NCBI RefSeq assembly: GCF_021582895.2
Contig: NZ_CP091139.2
Coordinates: forward strand, 2,108,001-2,172,000
Length of the DNA: 64,000 nucleotides
Origin: Microbacterium elymi
GTDB taxonomy: Bacteria > Actinomycetota > Actinomycetes > Actinomycetales > Microbacteriaceae
Direction: 5' to 3'
The position numbers and the translations under genes are program-made. Of this stretch, positions 54,363-64,000 are shown in pieces. Position 1 is the first letter of the stretch. Each line of letters opens with the position of its first letter. The notes below the pieces were generated by a model. That model was not told where the DNA came from. It was given only the letters and a program-made list of their open reading frames with translations, and did not search any database.

Positions 54363-56212
54363 GTGTGCGGAATCGTGGGGATGGTCCGTTACGACGGGGC
54401 TGGGGCGACGCGGGAGACCATCGAGGCGATGGCGGGGACCGTGCGTCACCGGGGGCCCGACGACGGCGGCTGGTGGGTGGATGGGCCCGTCGGCTTCGGG
54501 CATCGTCGACTCTCGATCATCGACCTGGCCGGATCGCACCAGCCGATGCAGTCGGCAGATGGTCGCTGGTCGCTGGTGTTCAACGGCGAGATCTTCAATT
54601 ATCGGGAAGCTGCGCCGTTCCCTCGACTATCCGTTCCACACAGATGGTGACAGTGAGACACTTCTGGCCGGTCTGGCCCGCCACGGCATCGGATACGTGG
54701 ATCGCCTGGTGGGACAGTTCGCGTTCGCCGCCATGGACAGGTCGACGGGAACGCTTCATCTCGTGCGCGATCGACTCGGTGTCCTGCCGCTGTACTACCG
54801 GGTGACGAGCACCGAACTGCTGTTCGGATCTGAGGTCAAGGCGGTCCTGGCCGGGATGGGACAGTCGCCCCGTGTCGACTTCGAGAGCCTGGACGCCTAT
54901 CTGTACGGGCGATCGGTCCCCGCGCCGCACACGCTGTTCGAAGGCATTCGGAAGGTGCCGGCTGCGCACCGCATCGAGTTCACCCGGGACGGGCGGCAGA
55001 TCGAGCATCAGTACTGGGAGCCGTCCGCCGAGGATGCCGCGGCTTGGCGACCGGACCAGGCTGTGGACGCGGTCGACGCCGCGATCACGGACGCGGTGCA
55101 GGCTGCCCTGGTCGCGGATGTCCCGGTGGGCGCGTACCTGAGCGGTGGCGTGGACAGCAGCCTGATCGTCGCGAAGGCAGCCCAGCTGCACGGTGGGCGT
55201 CTCAAGACATTCGCCGCGGGGTTCGGAGACCCGAGGCATGATGAGCTTCCCTTCGCGCGGCAGGTCAGCGAACACGTCGGAACCGATCATCACGAGGTAC
55301 GGGTCGACGCGGCCGATTTCGAAGAATTGTGGCCGCAGTTGACCTGGCACCGGGATGCCCCGATGTCGGAGCCGGCCGACTTCGCCGTGTATCGGCTGGC
55401 GCAGGCGGCGCGTGAGCACGTGTCGGTGGTGCTGTCGGGAGAGGGCGGAGACGAACTCTTCGGTGGCTACCCCAAATATCGGGTCGCCCGCACCATGGCG
55501 GCCGCATCCGTCCTTCCCGGCCGAGCCCGGCAGGCGATCGGCGACGCCGTCGATCGGCATCTGCCTGCACGTTTGGCGAAGGCGCGGATCGGCCTGCGGG
55601 TGTGGGGGACGCCGGACCGAGACGAACAATTCCGGACCTGGTTCGCACCATTCTCCGCCCGCGAGCGCGCAGAGCTGCTCGCCGGCGTTCCGACCCGGCG
55701 CTCCTCGGTGGCGGCGGTTGCCCGCGCCGTGGATCCCGTGCGCGCCATGCTCCTGGCCGACCTGCGCAAGCTGGCTGCCGGACAACCTTCTCGAGCGCGG
55801 AGATCGGATGTCGATGGCAGCCTCGCTGGAGTTGCGTCCTCCGCTGCTGGATCACCGCCTCGCCGAGCTCGCCTTCCGGCTGCCGTCGTCGATGAAGGTA
55901 CGGACAGGTCAGACGAAATGGGTGTTGAAGGAGGTGGCGCGCCGCCACCTCCCCGCCGACATCGTCGACCGGCGAAAGGTCGGATTCCGGGTCCCGCTCG
56001 ATTCCTGGTTCCGCACCTCCCTGCGCGACAGCGTGCACGACCGACTCACGGGACCGGGATCATTCGTAGCCGAGACGTTCGACCGCAAGGCAGTGCGTGA
56101 TCTCCTCGACCGGCATGACAGCGGGAACTTCAACGAGGAGATCCGGATCTGGACGCTGATGTCGCTCGAGGTCTGGCACGAGCGGTTCTTCGCGACCGCC
56201 GCCGTCGGCTGA
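54363..56212 (+). CDS. asnB: Glutamine-hydrolysing asparagine synthase family protein
   Basis: About 615 residues. N-terminal glutaminase with catalytic Cys2 directly after the GTG start (CGIVGMVRYDG, RHRGPDDGGWW, FNGEIFNYRE); synthetase domain with the PP-loop YLSGGVDSSLIVAKAA and SGEGGDELFGGYPKYRVART. Two +1 indels, near 54612 (GGGAAGCTGC) and at GCAAGC 55766 (true DLRSWLPDNLLERGDRMSM). In glycan clusters such proteins (for example WbpS of Pseudomonas O-antigen loci) amidate uronic acids with glutamine nitrogen, which fits this context better than asparagine supply. That role is inference. Confidence 0.9.
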
Positions 56213-56229
56213 ACCTGGTCACCCAGGCG

Positions 56230-57068
56230 TCACCCCAGTTCGCGGGAACTCCGGTCCCTCTCCCATCGCTGTGCCGACCGTGATGTGCGGGCGGAGAAGC
56301 GGGCGCATCCGATCACGACGACATACACGAAGACATCTATGATGAGCGCCGGTTCCCGCCGCAGCAGAACCCTGATGTCGGCCAACTGCCCTCGCTGGCC
56401 CTCTGACAGGCCGTCGTTCCGGTCACTCACTTCGCGCTGGGTCCGGTAGCTTCGACGGAGGATGCGCAGGAGGTCGGCCAGCCGACGTGGTGCCGTCACG
56501 ACGACCGGGTCCGTGTCGACGATGGTGACTTCCTCGGGTGAGAACAGGCTGTCGACGAACAGGTCGTCCGAGACCAGGTCTGGGAACTCCCCGAACCGTT
56601 GGCGTCCGCGCTCGGAAAGGGCGTAGCAGCCCGCGCCCCAGAGTGCGGACGAGATCGAAGGAAGGGCGTGCCGGATCCGATACCAGCGGCGCACCGCCCA
56701 TCCAGCGCGGCGGGTGTCGAACCGCTTGCGCCGGGCGACCGGCGAGCGAGCCCGTCGAGAGGGCATGGATCACATCCCGGGCCGCTCTGCTGGTCAGAAC
56801 GATGTCGGCATCGAGGTAGATGCGCGGACCTGGGCCCGCATGCCGGTCACCCTCCCGAAGGGCGCCGACCTTGGATGCGGCGGCGAGCTCGACCACCTGC
56901 ACCCCCGTGCGCGAGGCGGCGAGCGCCGCCGTCCCATCGGTGCAAGCCGTTGCAGACGACGATGACCCGCACGGAGTCGTCCTCGCGCAGCTCTGCGAGC
57001 GCGTCGAGGGTGCGTCCCAGGACCGATTCCTCGTTGTGGGCGGCGATGATGATCGTCCCGGGGTTCAT
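56230..57068 (-). CDS. GT2-type glycosyltransferase
   Basis: About 278 residues: NPGTIIIAAHNEESVLGRTL, RVIVVCNGCTDGT, PRIYLDADIVLTSRAARDVI with the metal-binding DAD. A C-terminal membrane helix is likely (LIIDVFVYVVVIGCARF). Two +1 indels at GCAAGC 56942 and GCTTGC 56724 break it; corrected it reads VCNGCTDGTA and AGRPAQRFDTRRAGW. ATG 57068 overlaps the stop of the upstream glycosyltransferase. Its stop faces asnB's stop 17 bases away. Confidence 0.87.
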
Positions 57069-57958
57069 CGGTCCCCCCAGGCAGGCGGCCGCGCGTGCGG
57101 CGCGACACGAGTGCGTGTGCGGCGGCCCGCGCCCCCGGGCGATGCGGCCGGAGGACGTTGCGCAGCAACACGATGAGGTGGAAGGCCCTTGCGGCGATGG
57201 GGCCGTGCCATTTGCGGTAGTACCGGACTTTGTTGACCTCGAGGAGCGCGTCGAGCTCGGTGAGCCTGCCCGATCCGCCGGCGCGGTGGGTGGCGATGGA
57301 CTCCGGCACGTAGACGAGCAACTCGCTCCGCTCACGGATTCGCCGCGCGAAGTCGGTCTCTTCCGAGTACATGAAGAACCGCGCAGCATCCCACAGGCCG
57401 ACGGCGTCCACGACGTCGCTGCGCACGGCGAGGACCGCTCCGGTCGCCCAATCGATCGGGTGGGGACGCGCGTATTCCACGGGGTTGCGGACAGTCTCCG
57501 ACAGGGCGCCCGGACGAGTCGGCCAGGCATCGCCGAAAGCGGCCTCGCCCAGCGCCCGCAGGAGCGTCGGCTCTCGCCGGAGCGAGTCCTGTCGGCGGTC
57601 CTGCGCGTCCAGGATCTGAGGCACTGCGGCTCGCTGCCGAGTCCAGAGCCGCAACCAGCAGGGTCAGCGAACCGGCGCGGAGCGCGAGGTCGGGGTTGAG
57701 GAACACTGTGATCCGTGCGCGGGGCGCCCGACCCAGACCCGCGTTGATGCCACCCGAGTAGCCGAGATTGGCTCCGGAGTCGACGACGCTCACATTGTCG
57801 TTTCCGGGGATGAGACCGACCAGATCCTCGTCCACGGCATTGTTCACGATCGTGGCGTGCCAGGTCAGGTCCCCCGCGGCCGGCTCGATCGAGGCGATCA
57901 GCCCCGGAAGATCCTTCGCATTGTGGTACGACACGACGATGATCGAGAGGTCGAGCAT
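57065..57958 (-). CDS. GT2-type glycosyltransferase (rhamnosyltransferase-like)
   Basis: About 297 residues: DLSIIVVSYHNAKDLPGLIA, DSGANLGYSGGINAGL, FLNPDLALRAGS and DWATGAVLAVRSDVVDAVGL, then FFMYSEETDFARRIRE, the pattern of WbbL-like transferases that add rhamnose or similar deoxy sugars. One extra base near 57640 (GGCAGC region) breaks it, and one G seems missing from the G run near 57075; with that the protein ends RLPGGDR with TGA overlapping the next ATG. Donor not certain. Confidence 0.84.
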
Positions 57959-58124
57959 CGACCCGCCCTTTCTGCGGCGTCCCCGCGCCAGCCCCTGGGT
58001 ATCACCGTAGCGGCCAGGCGGTCGTGGCACGAACATGCGGCGGATCCTCAGCGGACCCCCGGTGCTTCATATGCGGGGATGTGTATGCTGACCGAACACG
58101 CGCCGATTGGGGAACGGGGGCAGC

Positions 58125-58838
58125 GTGGGCGTTCGCGATGTAATCGGGGCGATCGGAAGGCGCTGGTATGCCTTCCTCATCGTCCTCATTATGGTGGCCG
58201 CCATCGGCGTGACCTTCTACCGCGGTGGGGGCTCGTTCTACACCAAGACAACGATCACTTTCACCCTGCCGACCCGGTCTACACTCATTCCCGGGAGCGG
58301 CACCGACGACTCCAGCGTGATCGCGTTCGCGAGCGCGGTGGCCACGGAGATCAACCGCGGCAAGCCGGTCCCGACCTACTCCTCGGCCGACGCGCCGTAT
58401 TACGGCGCCGGTGTGCGGCAGGGCGTCATGGTGTCGCTGCGCAATGCAGGGAATCAATGGATGGCGAGCTTCCCCACGGCGACGATCGACATTCAGATCG
58501 TGGGTGCAACCCGTGACTGGGTGGCAGGAATGCAGCAGTCGATCCTGGACAACATCCTGGGGGTCGCTCGCGCACAGCAGAGCGCATCGCTCACCGCGCC
58601 GTCCGACCGGATCACAGCTAGCGTGGAGCCGCTGACCACGCAGATCATTGAGATCTCCTCCTCGCGTTCCACTCAGCTGCTCGCGGCGGCTGCGCTGGCG
58701 CTCGCCGGCCTGATCGCCGGAGGCTGGGCGGCGATCGCCGTGGACCGCGCTGTACGGCGTCCGCGAATCGGTCACCGAGGTCGACGCGGGAGTACCACGT
58801 CTGACCCCGCACCGCGAATGGGAGACTTGAGGACATGA
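58125..58838 (+). CDS. Wzz/chain-length-determinant-like membrane protein 1
   Basis: About 237 residues with two membrane helices (about 12-30, FLIVLIMVAAIGVTF; and about 185-208) around an external domain, the topology of Wzz-type co-polymerases without a fused kinase. GTG 58125 follows GGAACGGGGG. In the raw frame the gene ends TGA 58836-58838, overlapping the next ATG, but its last 30 codons have poor third-position GC; the shifted frame (ALYGVRESVTEVDAGVPRL, stop 58828-58830) looks more natural, so an extra base near 58750 is likely. It probably regulates glycan length with the next gene. Confidence 0.75.
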   Translation: MGVRDVIGAIGRRWYAFLIVLIMVAAIGVTFYRGGGSFYTKTTITFTLPTRSTLIPGSGTDDSSVIAFASAVATEINRGKPVPTYSSADAPYYGAGVRQGVMVSLRNAGNQWMASFPTATIDIQIVGATRDWVAGMQQSILDNILGVARAQQSASLTAPSDRITASVEPLTTQIIEISSSRSTQLLAAAALALAGLIAGGWAAIAVDRAVRRPRIGHRGRRGSTTSDPAPRMGDLRT

Positions 58839-59650
58839 ATCTTGCCGACACACTGCGCGGCTTGCTCCGGCGCTGGTACATCGTCGTGCCTGGCCTGCTG
58901 TTGGCTGTCGTGATGGCTTTCGGTGCCTTCACCGTTGTGAAGCCCGGTTATCAGCGCACGGCGACTCAGCTTCTGCTTCCCGGTGAGGGAACCGTGCCGG
59001 CAGGGACGACGAACCCTTATCTGTTCCTCGGCGGACTGACGCAGGCCGCCGACATCGTCGCTCGGGTGATGAACTCGAGCAGGGGATCGGGTCCGTCGCG
59101 GACAAGTACCCCGGGATCGAGGTGACCGTCGTGCGGGATCCGGTCATGGCCGGACCGGTGATCAGCACCACGGTGGTCGCGCAGAGCGACGCCGACGCCG
59201 GCGCCGCTCTCGATGACCTGATCGGGACGACGACGCGCGTCCTGCACGATCTGCAGATCGAGCAGAAGGTCAAGGCCGTCGATCAGATGTCGATCACGAC
59301 CTTGACCGAGGACCAGAAGAGCAGCCTGCGAGCAGAAGACGCGTTTCATCATTACGGCGGGGGTGGGTCTCGCGGTCGTGGCGCTCTCTCTGATCGTGGC
59401 CAGTCTCGTGGACGGGCTGGCGCGCCGAGCGCGCCGCACCGGTCGCAAGGGCGGACACGCGGGAGAGCCCAGAGCGCCGGAGGACGAGCGCGTTCTGAAT
59501 GGCGACGAGGGGCCGGGCGCAGAAGTCGCAGACGTCGAGGCCGAGGGTGCGCATCCGGATCTCGTCGAGACCGGTCCTGCCCTCACCGATGCTGACGCGG
59601 AGCCGGTCGGCGCATCCACCGGACGCGGGCGCCCGCACACCGGCGACTGA
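58835..59650 (+). CDS. Wzz/chain-length-determinant-like membrane protein 2
   Basis: About 271 residues: N-terminal helix (YIVVPGLLLAVVMAFGAF), external domain (TATQLLLPGEGTVPAGTTNP, VVRDPVMAGPVISTTVVAQS), second helix (VGLAVVALSLIVASLVDGLA) and an acidic cytoplasmic tail. A second Wzz-like protein, also without a kinase domain. Indels of -1 near 59078 and +1 near 59333 cancel. The acidic tail could recruit a partner kinase or export component from elsewhere. Confidence 0.75.
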
Positions 59651-59658
59651 GAGGTATC

Positions 59659-61092
59659 GTGGCGCTTCCGAGTCCGGCCCTCCCTCCGCCCGTCTCGGCC
59701 TCGCGGCGGGCGCGAGCCGTCGGGAGTTCCGGGTTCACGGCGGCGACGATGCTCACCGTATACCTGGTGCTGCTCGTCGCGATCCCGTCCAGTGTCTCGA
59801 TCGCGGCCCTCGGCGGCCTCGGGCGTCCGTCGCTGCTGTGGGGACTGATCCTGCTGTTCTGGTGGTTGCTCTCGAAGCTCCAGGCACGCACGCACGTGAC
59901 GGTGCCGGTTCGACAGCCTCTGAGGTTCGCCTTCGGCGCGCTGATCGTGGTCGTCCTCATCAGCTTCGCGGCGGCCATGCTTCGGGGGCAGCCGGCGGAC
60001 CAGATCAGCCCGGCCACGACCGCGCTGATCCGGCTGGCCTCCTGGGGTGGCGTGCTCCTGGTGGCCATGGACGGCATTCGCACGCACGCCGATGCCGCCA
60101 CGCTCGTCCGGAGGATCGCAATCGCCGGTGGCGCGCTTGCGGCGCTGGGCCTTGCGCAGTTCCTCACCGGTCAGACGCTGCTCGACTGGATCGTATCCAT
60201 TCCCGGCATCGCCGTCGACGGCTCCGGTGTCGCCATGCGCGGTTCATTCACCCGCGCCTCCGGCACGGCCATCCACCCGCTCGAATACGGGACGGCGGTG
60301 GTGGCGGCGCTGCCGCTCGCGATCACCGTGGCCGTTCACAAGGGCTTCCGCAATCGGCCTTCTCCGCATGCTGGGGTGTGGTGGGCTCCGGTCGCCCTCA
60401 TCCTCATCGCGTCGGTCATCGCGGTATCCCGGTCGGCGATCATCGGGCTCGCCATCGCGTTGATCGGGTCGATGCCGGCCATCCCCAAACGATTCCGATG
60501 GACGATCGGCATCGGCGGCGGCGTCCTCGCACTGGGAGTCCTCGCGCTGGTGCCTGGCATGTTCGGCACGATTGTCGGGCTGTTCGTCGGTGCCTCCGAC
60601 GACCCGAGCACGCAGTCGCGCACGGACGCCCTCGCTCGTGTTCCCGAGTTCATCTCGTCATCGCCGCTGATCGGGCAGGGCTTCGGTACGTTCCTTCCCC
60701 GCTACTACATCTTCGATAACGCGTGGGTGCTCCTGACGGTGGAGCTGGGCGTCTTCGGTCTGATCTGCTTCGCTGCTGTGGCATTCTCTGCGATCGGGAG
60801 TGCCCTGGTCGCCGGGACGAGGTCGCCGTTCGATGACACGACCGCGATGAGCAGGGGGCTGGCAGCGGCGATGATCACCATCTGCACGTTGCTTCTGTTC
60901 TTCGATGGCCTGTCCTTCCCGATCTCGGCAGGGTTGTTCTTCCTCGTGGCAGGACTGACCGCCGCCATGCGCACGATATCGATTTCGGACGTCGAGCTCG
61001 TCTCCGGGATGAGGCGGGCTTCACGTGCGGAGGTCAACGGACCGGTGACGGTGCTGCCGACGGCGAGGAGCGCCGATGCGCACCACGGGTGA
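59659..61092 (+). CDS. O-antigen-ligase/Wzy-like polymerase
   Basis: 477 residues, about 12 membrane helices and a long outer loop (about 300-345), the general look of Wzy polymerases and WaaL ligases. Recognisable parts are AVSRSAIIGLAIALIGSMPA and SSPLIGQGFGTFLPRYYIFD. It would join repeat units made by the neighbouring transferases or attach them to an acceptor. GTG 59659; it overlaps the VanZ-like gene by 17 bases. The frame is intact. Confidence 0.85.
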   Translation: MALPSPALPPPVSASRRARAVGSSGFTAATMLTVYLVLLVAIPSSVSIAALGGLGRPSLLWGLILLFWWLLSKLQARTHVTVPVRQPLRFAFGALIVVVLISFAAAMLRGQPADQISPATTALIRLASWGGVLLVAMDGIRTHADAATLVRRIAIAGGALAALGLAQFLTGQTLLDWIVSIPGIAVDGSGVAMRGSFTRASGTAIHPLEYGTAVVAALPLAITVAVHKGFRNRPSPHAGVWWAPVALILIASVIAVSRSAIIGLAIALIGSMPAIPKRFRWTIGIGGGVLALGVLALVPGMFGTIVGLFVGASDDPSTQSRTDALARVPEFISSSPLIGQGFGTFLPRYYIFDNAWVLLTVELGVFGLICFAAVAFSAIGSALVAGTRSPFDDTTAMSRGLAAAMITICTLLLFFDGLSFPISAGLFFLVAGLTAAMRTISISDVELVSGMRRASRAEVNGPVTVLPTARSADAHHG

Positions 61093-61558
61093 CTCGCCGC
61101 CGCGATATCGCCGAGCCGCGCTGGTCGGGCTCGGCTGCTACCTCCTGGTCGCAGCCCTCATTCTGCTCGCACCGGTCTCGTACGGCGGGGTCATCCACGT
61201 CCTGGCGGCGGGTCTGCGCTCACTTCCGGGAGTCCCGGCATTCGGAGATGGCTGGGTCGAGTTCGTCGCCAACATCGTGCTCTTCGTGCCGATGGGGTTC
61301 TTCCTCACGCTGCTGTTCCGCCACCCCGCGTATGGTGCGGTGCTGGGGATCGCAATATCGGCGGCTGTCGAGGTCGCGCAGATCGTCATCCCGGACCGCA
61401 CTCCCACAGTCCGTGACATCCTCTCGAATTCGATCGGCGCGGCAGTGGGCGCTCTGATCGCGTGGCTCATTGTCGTGGGCAGCAAGCGCCGACTTGCGAA
61501 GACCGCGACGTCACCGGCTGGCACCGTCGAACCGGAGTCGCCAGGGCAGAGCACCTAG
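61076..61558 (+). CDS. VanZ-like membrane protein
   Basis: 160 residues with four membrane helices and the VanZ-type sequence WVEFVANIVLFVPMGFFLTL, then AVEVAQIVIPDRTPTVRDIL. VanZ-family proteins are common in polysaccharide and envelope loci; their biochemical role is unclear. Its TAG stop overlaps the TAG stop of the convergent fucosyltransferase gene by two bases (61555-61558). The frame is intact. Confidence 0.85.
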   Translation: MRTTGDSPPRYRRAALVGLGCYLLVAALILLAPVSYGGVIHVLAAGLRSLPGVPAFGDGWVEFVANIVLFVPMGFFLTLLFRHPAYGAVLGIAISAAVEVAQIVIPDRTPTVRDILSNSIGAAVGALIAWLIVVGSKRRLAKTATSPAGTVEPESPGQST

Positions 61559-62527
61559 GCCCAGGTCTGGACCCATCGCTTGACGACCACGCGCACGTTC
61601 CATCGGTCGATATCGCGCTGGCGGCTCGCGGCGATGCCGCCGATGAGGGCGGCAGCCACCGAGAACGTCGAATGGCGCGAATGGATGAGCCAGTCGCACT
61701 GTGCAAGCGCCCACATATCGATGAGGGCGTTCTCGGCCTCGCGGCGAGGGTCGTCGAGGACCAGGTGCTCATGCAGCGAATTGTCGTCGTCGCCAAGTTC
61801 CTTGTCGATCACGAAGACATTCTCGAAACGAGATCGGAACTGCTCCTGCACCCCGTGATTGTCAGTGGCGAGGAAGAATTGCGCATCGGGCACGCGCGCA
61901 GCAAGTCTGGCCGCCTCGCGGAACACGCGATCCAATGACACCTTGCGGTCGGTGTACCGGATGTGCACACCGATGACGGGGCGCTCGCGCCCGGCGAACA
62001 GCGCCTCGACCTCTTTCCGTACGCGGGCGTTCGGGGTGAAGCATCGACCGAGGGCCCATTGGGTGAGCTGATTGCGGGTCATGCCTGCGGAACTGAGGGC
62101 TCTTCGCGGCATGACGCCGGATTCTCGCCATCTTCGGCAAGTAGGACCAGAACACGGCGACGCGTTCTTCTACGGCAGGGTGTGACAGGTCGATCGACAG
62201 CTTGCGATACACGAACGGATTGCTGTGGTGAGCGGGGAAGAGCTCCGAGATGACGTCGGTCGGATGCTGTGCGAGTCGTCCCTTCCACACCTGCGGGCTC
62301 ACCGACGCGATGTCGTCAAGTTCGGCCGCCTGAGTCGGCGTCGGGCTGTCGAAGAGCAGCGGGTAGGCGTCCTCGCCCCGCGGGAGGTACTCACCGTCTC
62401 GCCAGTCGATCACCGCCGTCCGACCGGTCAGCGCCCCGATGACCACACCGGTGCAGGCGGAGAGGATCCGATTGCCGAACCCGCCCTTCGCCTTTACCAG
62501 CAGGTATCGATCGGTCTCCCCCGTCAT
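61555..62527 (-). CDS. NodZ-like (GT23) fucosyltransferase
   Basis: About 323 residues. [20 protein letters not shown] at the start, [20 protein letters not shown] in the middle and [16 protein letters not shown] near the end match the GDP-fucose-binding pattern of NodZ/FUT8-type transferases (HxRxxD and a Ser/Thr-Phe-Ser segment). It is co-oriented with, and overlaps, gmd (ATGA), which makes the donor. One indel near 62120 joins the halves. Acceptor unknown. Confidence 0.78.
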
Positions 62528-63523
62528 GCGAGGCTGCGGCTTGCGACGAGCTCCAGATCGCTGTCGACCATGAGACGAGCGAGGTCCGGAGCGTGCGTCT
62601 GAGGCTTCCATCCGAGCCGCGCCTCGGCTTTCGTCGGATCCCCGATCAGGTCATCGACCTCGGTCGGGCGCACATACCGCGGGTCGAAGCGGACGTGCTT
62701 CTCCCAGTCGAGACCCACATGCTCGAAAGCGAACTGCAGGAAGTCCCGCACGGTGTACGTCGTGCCGGTCGCCACCACGAAGTCGTCCGGTTCGTCGGCC
62801 TGCAGCATCCGCCACATCGCCTCGACGTACTCCTTGGCGTACCCCCAGTCCCGAGCAGCGTCGAGATTGCCCAGGTAGAGGTGCTCCTGCAGACCGGAGG
62901 CGATCCGGGCGGCGGCCATCGTGATCTTCCGGGTAACGAATGTCTCCCCTCGACGGGGGGATTCGTGGTTGAAGAGGATGCCGTTGACCGCGTACATGTC
63001 GTAGGCCTCGCGGTAGTTCCGGGTCATCCAGTACGAGTACAGCTTGGCTTGCGCCGTACGGTGACCGCGGGTAGAACGGCGTCGACTCGTTCTGCGGTGG
63101 GGGCGTCGCCCCGAACATCTCCGAGCTGGACGCCTGGTAGAAGCGAGTGGGCAGTCCCGACTCCCGGATGGCCTCGAGAATGCGGGTGGTGCCCATTCCC
63201 GTCACGTCCCCGGTGAACTCCGGCTCGTCGAACGATACGCGGACGTGCGACTGCGCAACCAGGTGGTAGACCTCGTCCGGTCGGATCCGCTCGATGAGGG
63301 TGACGAGACGCGATCCGTCAGTCAGGTCCGCATAGTGGAGGAAGAGACGTGCATCCTCATCATGCGGGTCGCGGTAGAGATGATCGATGCGCTGGGTGTT
63401 GAACGTCGATGCACGCCGGATCAGCCCGTGCACCACGTAGCCCTTCTCGAGCAGGAGTTCGGCCAGATACGACCCGTCCTGCCCCGTGATGCCCGTGATC
63501 AGAGCGATCTTCGTGGTGGTCAT
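62524..63523 (-). CDS. gmd: GDP-mannose 4,6-dehydratase
   Basis: About 332 residues: [80 protein letters not shown] and the catalytic YxxxK region, which in corrected form reads [20 protein letters not shown]. It makes GDP-4-keto-6-deoxymannose, the precursor of GDP-fucose. One extra base at GCTTGC 63047 falls exactly on that motif. ATG 63523. It is divergent from fcl. Confidence 0.95.
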
Positions 63524-63660
63524 GCATGCCCCTTGTCGATGCTTCACCGAAACATTGCGAGATGGCCGGCGGCCTGAAGCTCCCCAGCCGCACTGTTCCC
63601 CGACGCTCACTCTAGCGTGGCGCCGCTCGATTCCCACGTCTCCGATGGCGCGACGACCCC

Positions 63661-63687
63661 GCTACGGGCATGGTGATTTCCCGTAGC
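63661..63687. promoter_or_regulatory. Inverted repeat in the gmd/fcl divergent promoter region
   Basis: GCTACGGG (63661-63668) and CCCGTAGC (63680-63687) form an 8-base perfect dyad with an 11-base spacer. It is roughly midway in the 212-base gap between the divergent gmd and fcl starts, so a regulator bound here could control both. Seen in sequence; role inferred. Confidence 0.55.
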
Positions 63688-63735
63688 ATGAGAGCTGAAG
63701 GGCGAGATTCCATACTGCGTCGATGGGGAGACGAA

Positions 63736-64000
63736 ATGGTACAGCGCACACTCGATCGCGACGCGGTCATCTATGTGGCGGGACATGGCGGCCTGGTGGG
63801 CTCGGCGATCTGGCGGGCACTCGAGGCGAAGGGATTCCGGAACCTCGTGGGGTGGCGTTCATCGGAACTCGACCTTCGTGATTCTCAGGCCACTGCCAAT
63901 GCGGTGCGGGATGCCGCGCCCGATGTGGTGATCGTGGCGGCGGCGCGCGTCGGCGGAATTCTCGCCAATTCCACGGCGCCGGTCGATTTCCTCAACGACA
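63736..64000 (+). CDS. fcl: GDP-L-fucose synthase, 5' part
   Basis: ATG 63736 (GGGGAG 6 bases upstream) opens a frame that runs off the window. The 88 visible residues contain VIYVAGHGGLVGSAIWRALE, WRSSELDLRDSQATANAVRD, VVIVAAARVGGILANST and PVDFLND, the unmistakable start of Fcl/WcaG, an SDR that epimerises and reduces the product of Gmd to GDP-fucose. Confidence 0.93.
   Translation, partial: MVQRTLDRDAVIYVAGHGGLVGSAIWRALEAKGFRNLVGWRSSELDLRDSQATANAVRDAAPDVVIVAAARVGGILANSTAPVDFLND

Noticed and set aside
54363..56212. AsnB as the housekeeping asparagine synthetase
   Set aside because: Cannot be excluded, but its place among glycosyltransferases, divergent and convergent with glycan genes, makes a glycan amidotransferase more likely.

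Overview
The window is high-GC (roughly 70 percent) actinobacterial chromosome. Dense operons with ATGA/GTGA overlaps, frequent GTG starts, a MoxR/DUF58/transglutaminase-fold/FHA/kinase cassette, a tryptophan-kynurenine operon and a short dispersed repeat downstream of genes together suggest Microbacteriaceae, probably a Microbacterium relative. That placement is inference from content, not from a database comparison.

Layout. 1-1051: 3' part of a BBE-type FAD oxidase. 1271-17678 (+): a nine-gene signalling and surface cassette. It holds a giant membrane-anchored Ig-like/FN3 stalk protein, a MoxR ATPase, a DUF58 protein, a TgpA-like protein whose transglutaminase fold lacks the catalytic Cys, an RDD-FHA membrane protein, a PP2C phosphatase, an FHA protein, a Ser/Thr kinase with an outer FN3-like domain, and an FHA-plus-helical-domain protein. 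17682-23852: a catalytically degenerate serine-recombinase-like gene, a CPA1 Na+/H+ antiporter, a prolyl aminopeptidase, a MarR regulator divergent from an NADP-binding oxidoreductase, and the GMC oxidoreductase of the next group. 22246-30364 (-): GMC oxidoreductase, aldehyde dehydrogenase, GPH-type sugar/drug symporter, then kynU, an amidohydrolase and kynA.

30478-64000 is an accessory region devoted to surface glycan synthesis. It carries UDP-sugar dehydrogenase, a GT2-GtrA fusion, a WbpD-like acetyltransferase, a Gfo/Idh (WbpB-like) dehydrogenase, an SDR epimerase, two DegT-type aminotransferases, a PglD-like acetyltransferase, at least six glycosyltransferases, a Wzx flippase, a Wzy-like polymerase, two Wzz-like proteins, a VanZ-like protein, an AsnB-type amidotransferase, a NodZ-like fucosyltransferase, gmd and the start of fcl. 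Read together: UDP-GlcNAc-derived diacetamido uronic acid and GDP-fucose would be made, assembled on a lipid carrier, flipped and polymerised, with AsnB perhaps amidating a uronic acid. Two secreted proteins that share DUF4082 modules sit inside this locus and are the best candidates for an undescribed surface system. A VapBC toxin-antitoxin pair is also inserted here.

A striking property of the sequence itself is that about half of the genes are broken by single-base indels. At 26-27 places the break is an extra base that turns GCAGC/GCTGC into GCAAGC/GCTTGC, with a few sister forms (GCCTGC, GCTCGC). Removing that base restores conserved motifs every time I checked. I therefore treat these genes as intact CDS carrying probable sequence errors and give spans across the indels; lengths quoted are after correction. 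No rRNA, tRNA, CRISPR array or insertion sequence was seen, and no intergenic gap exceeds about 225 bases.
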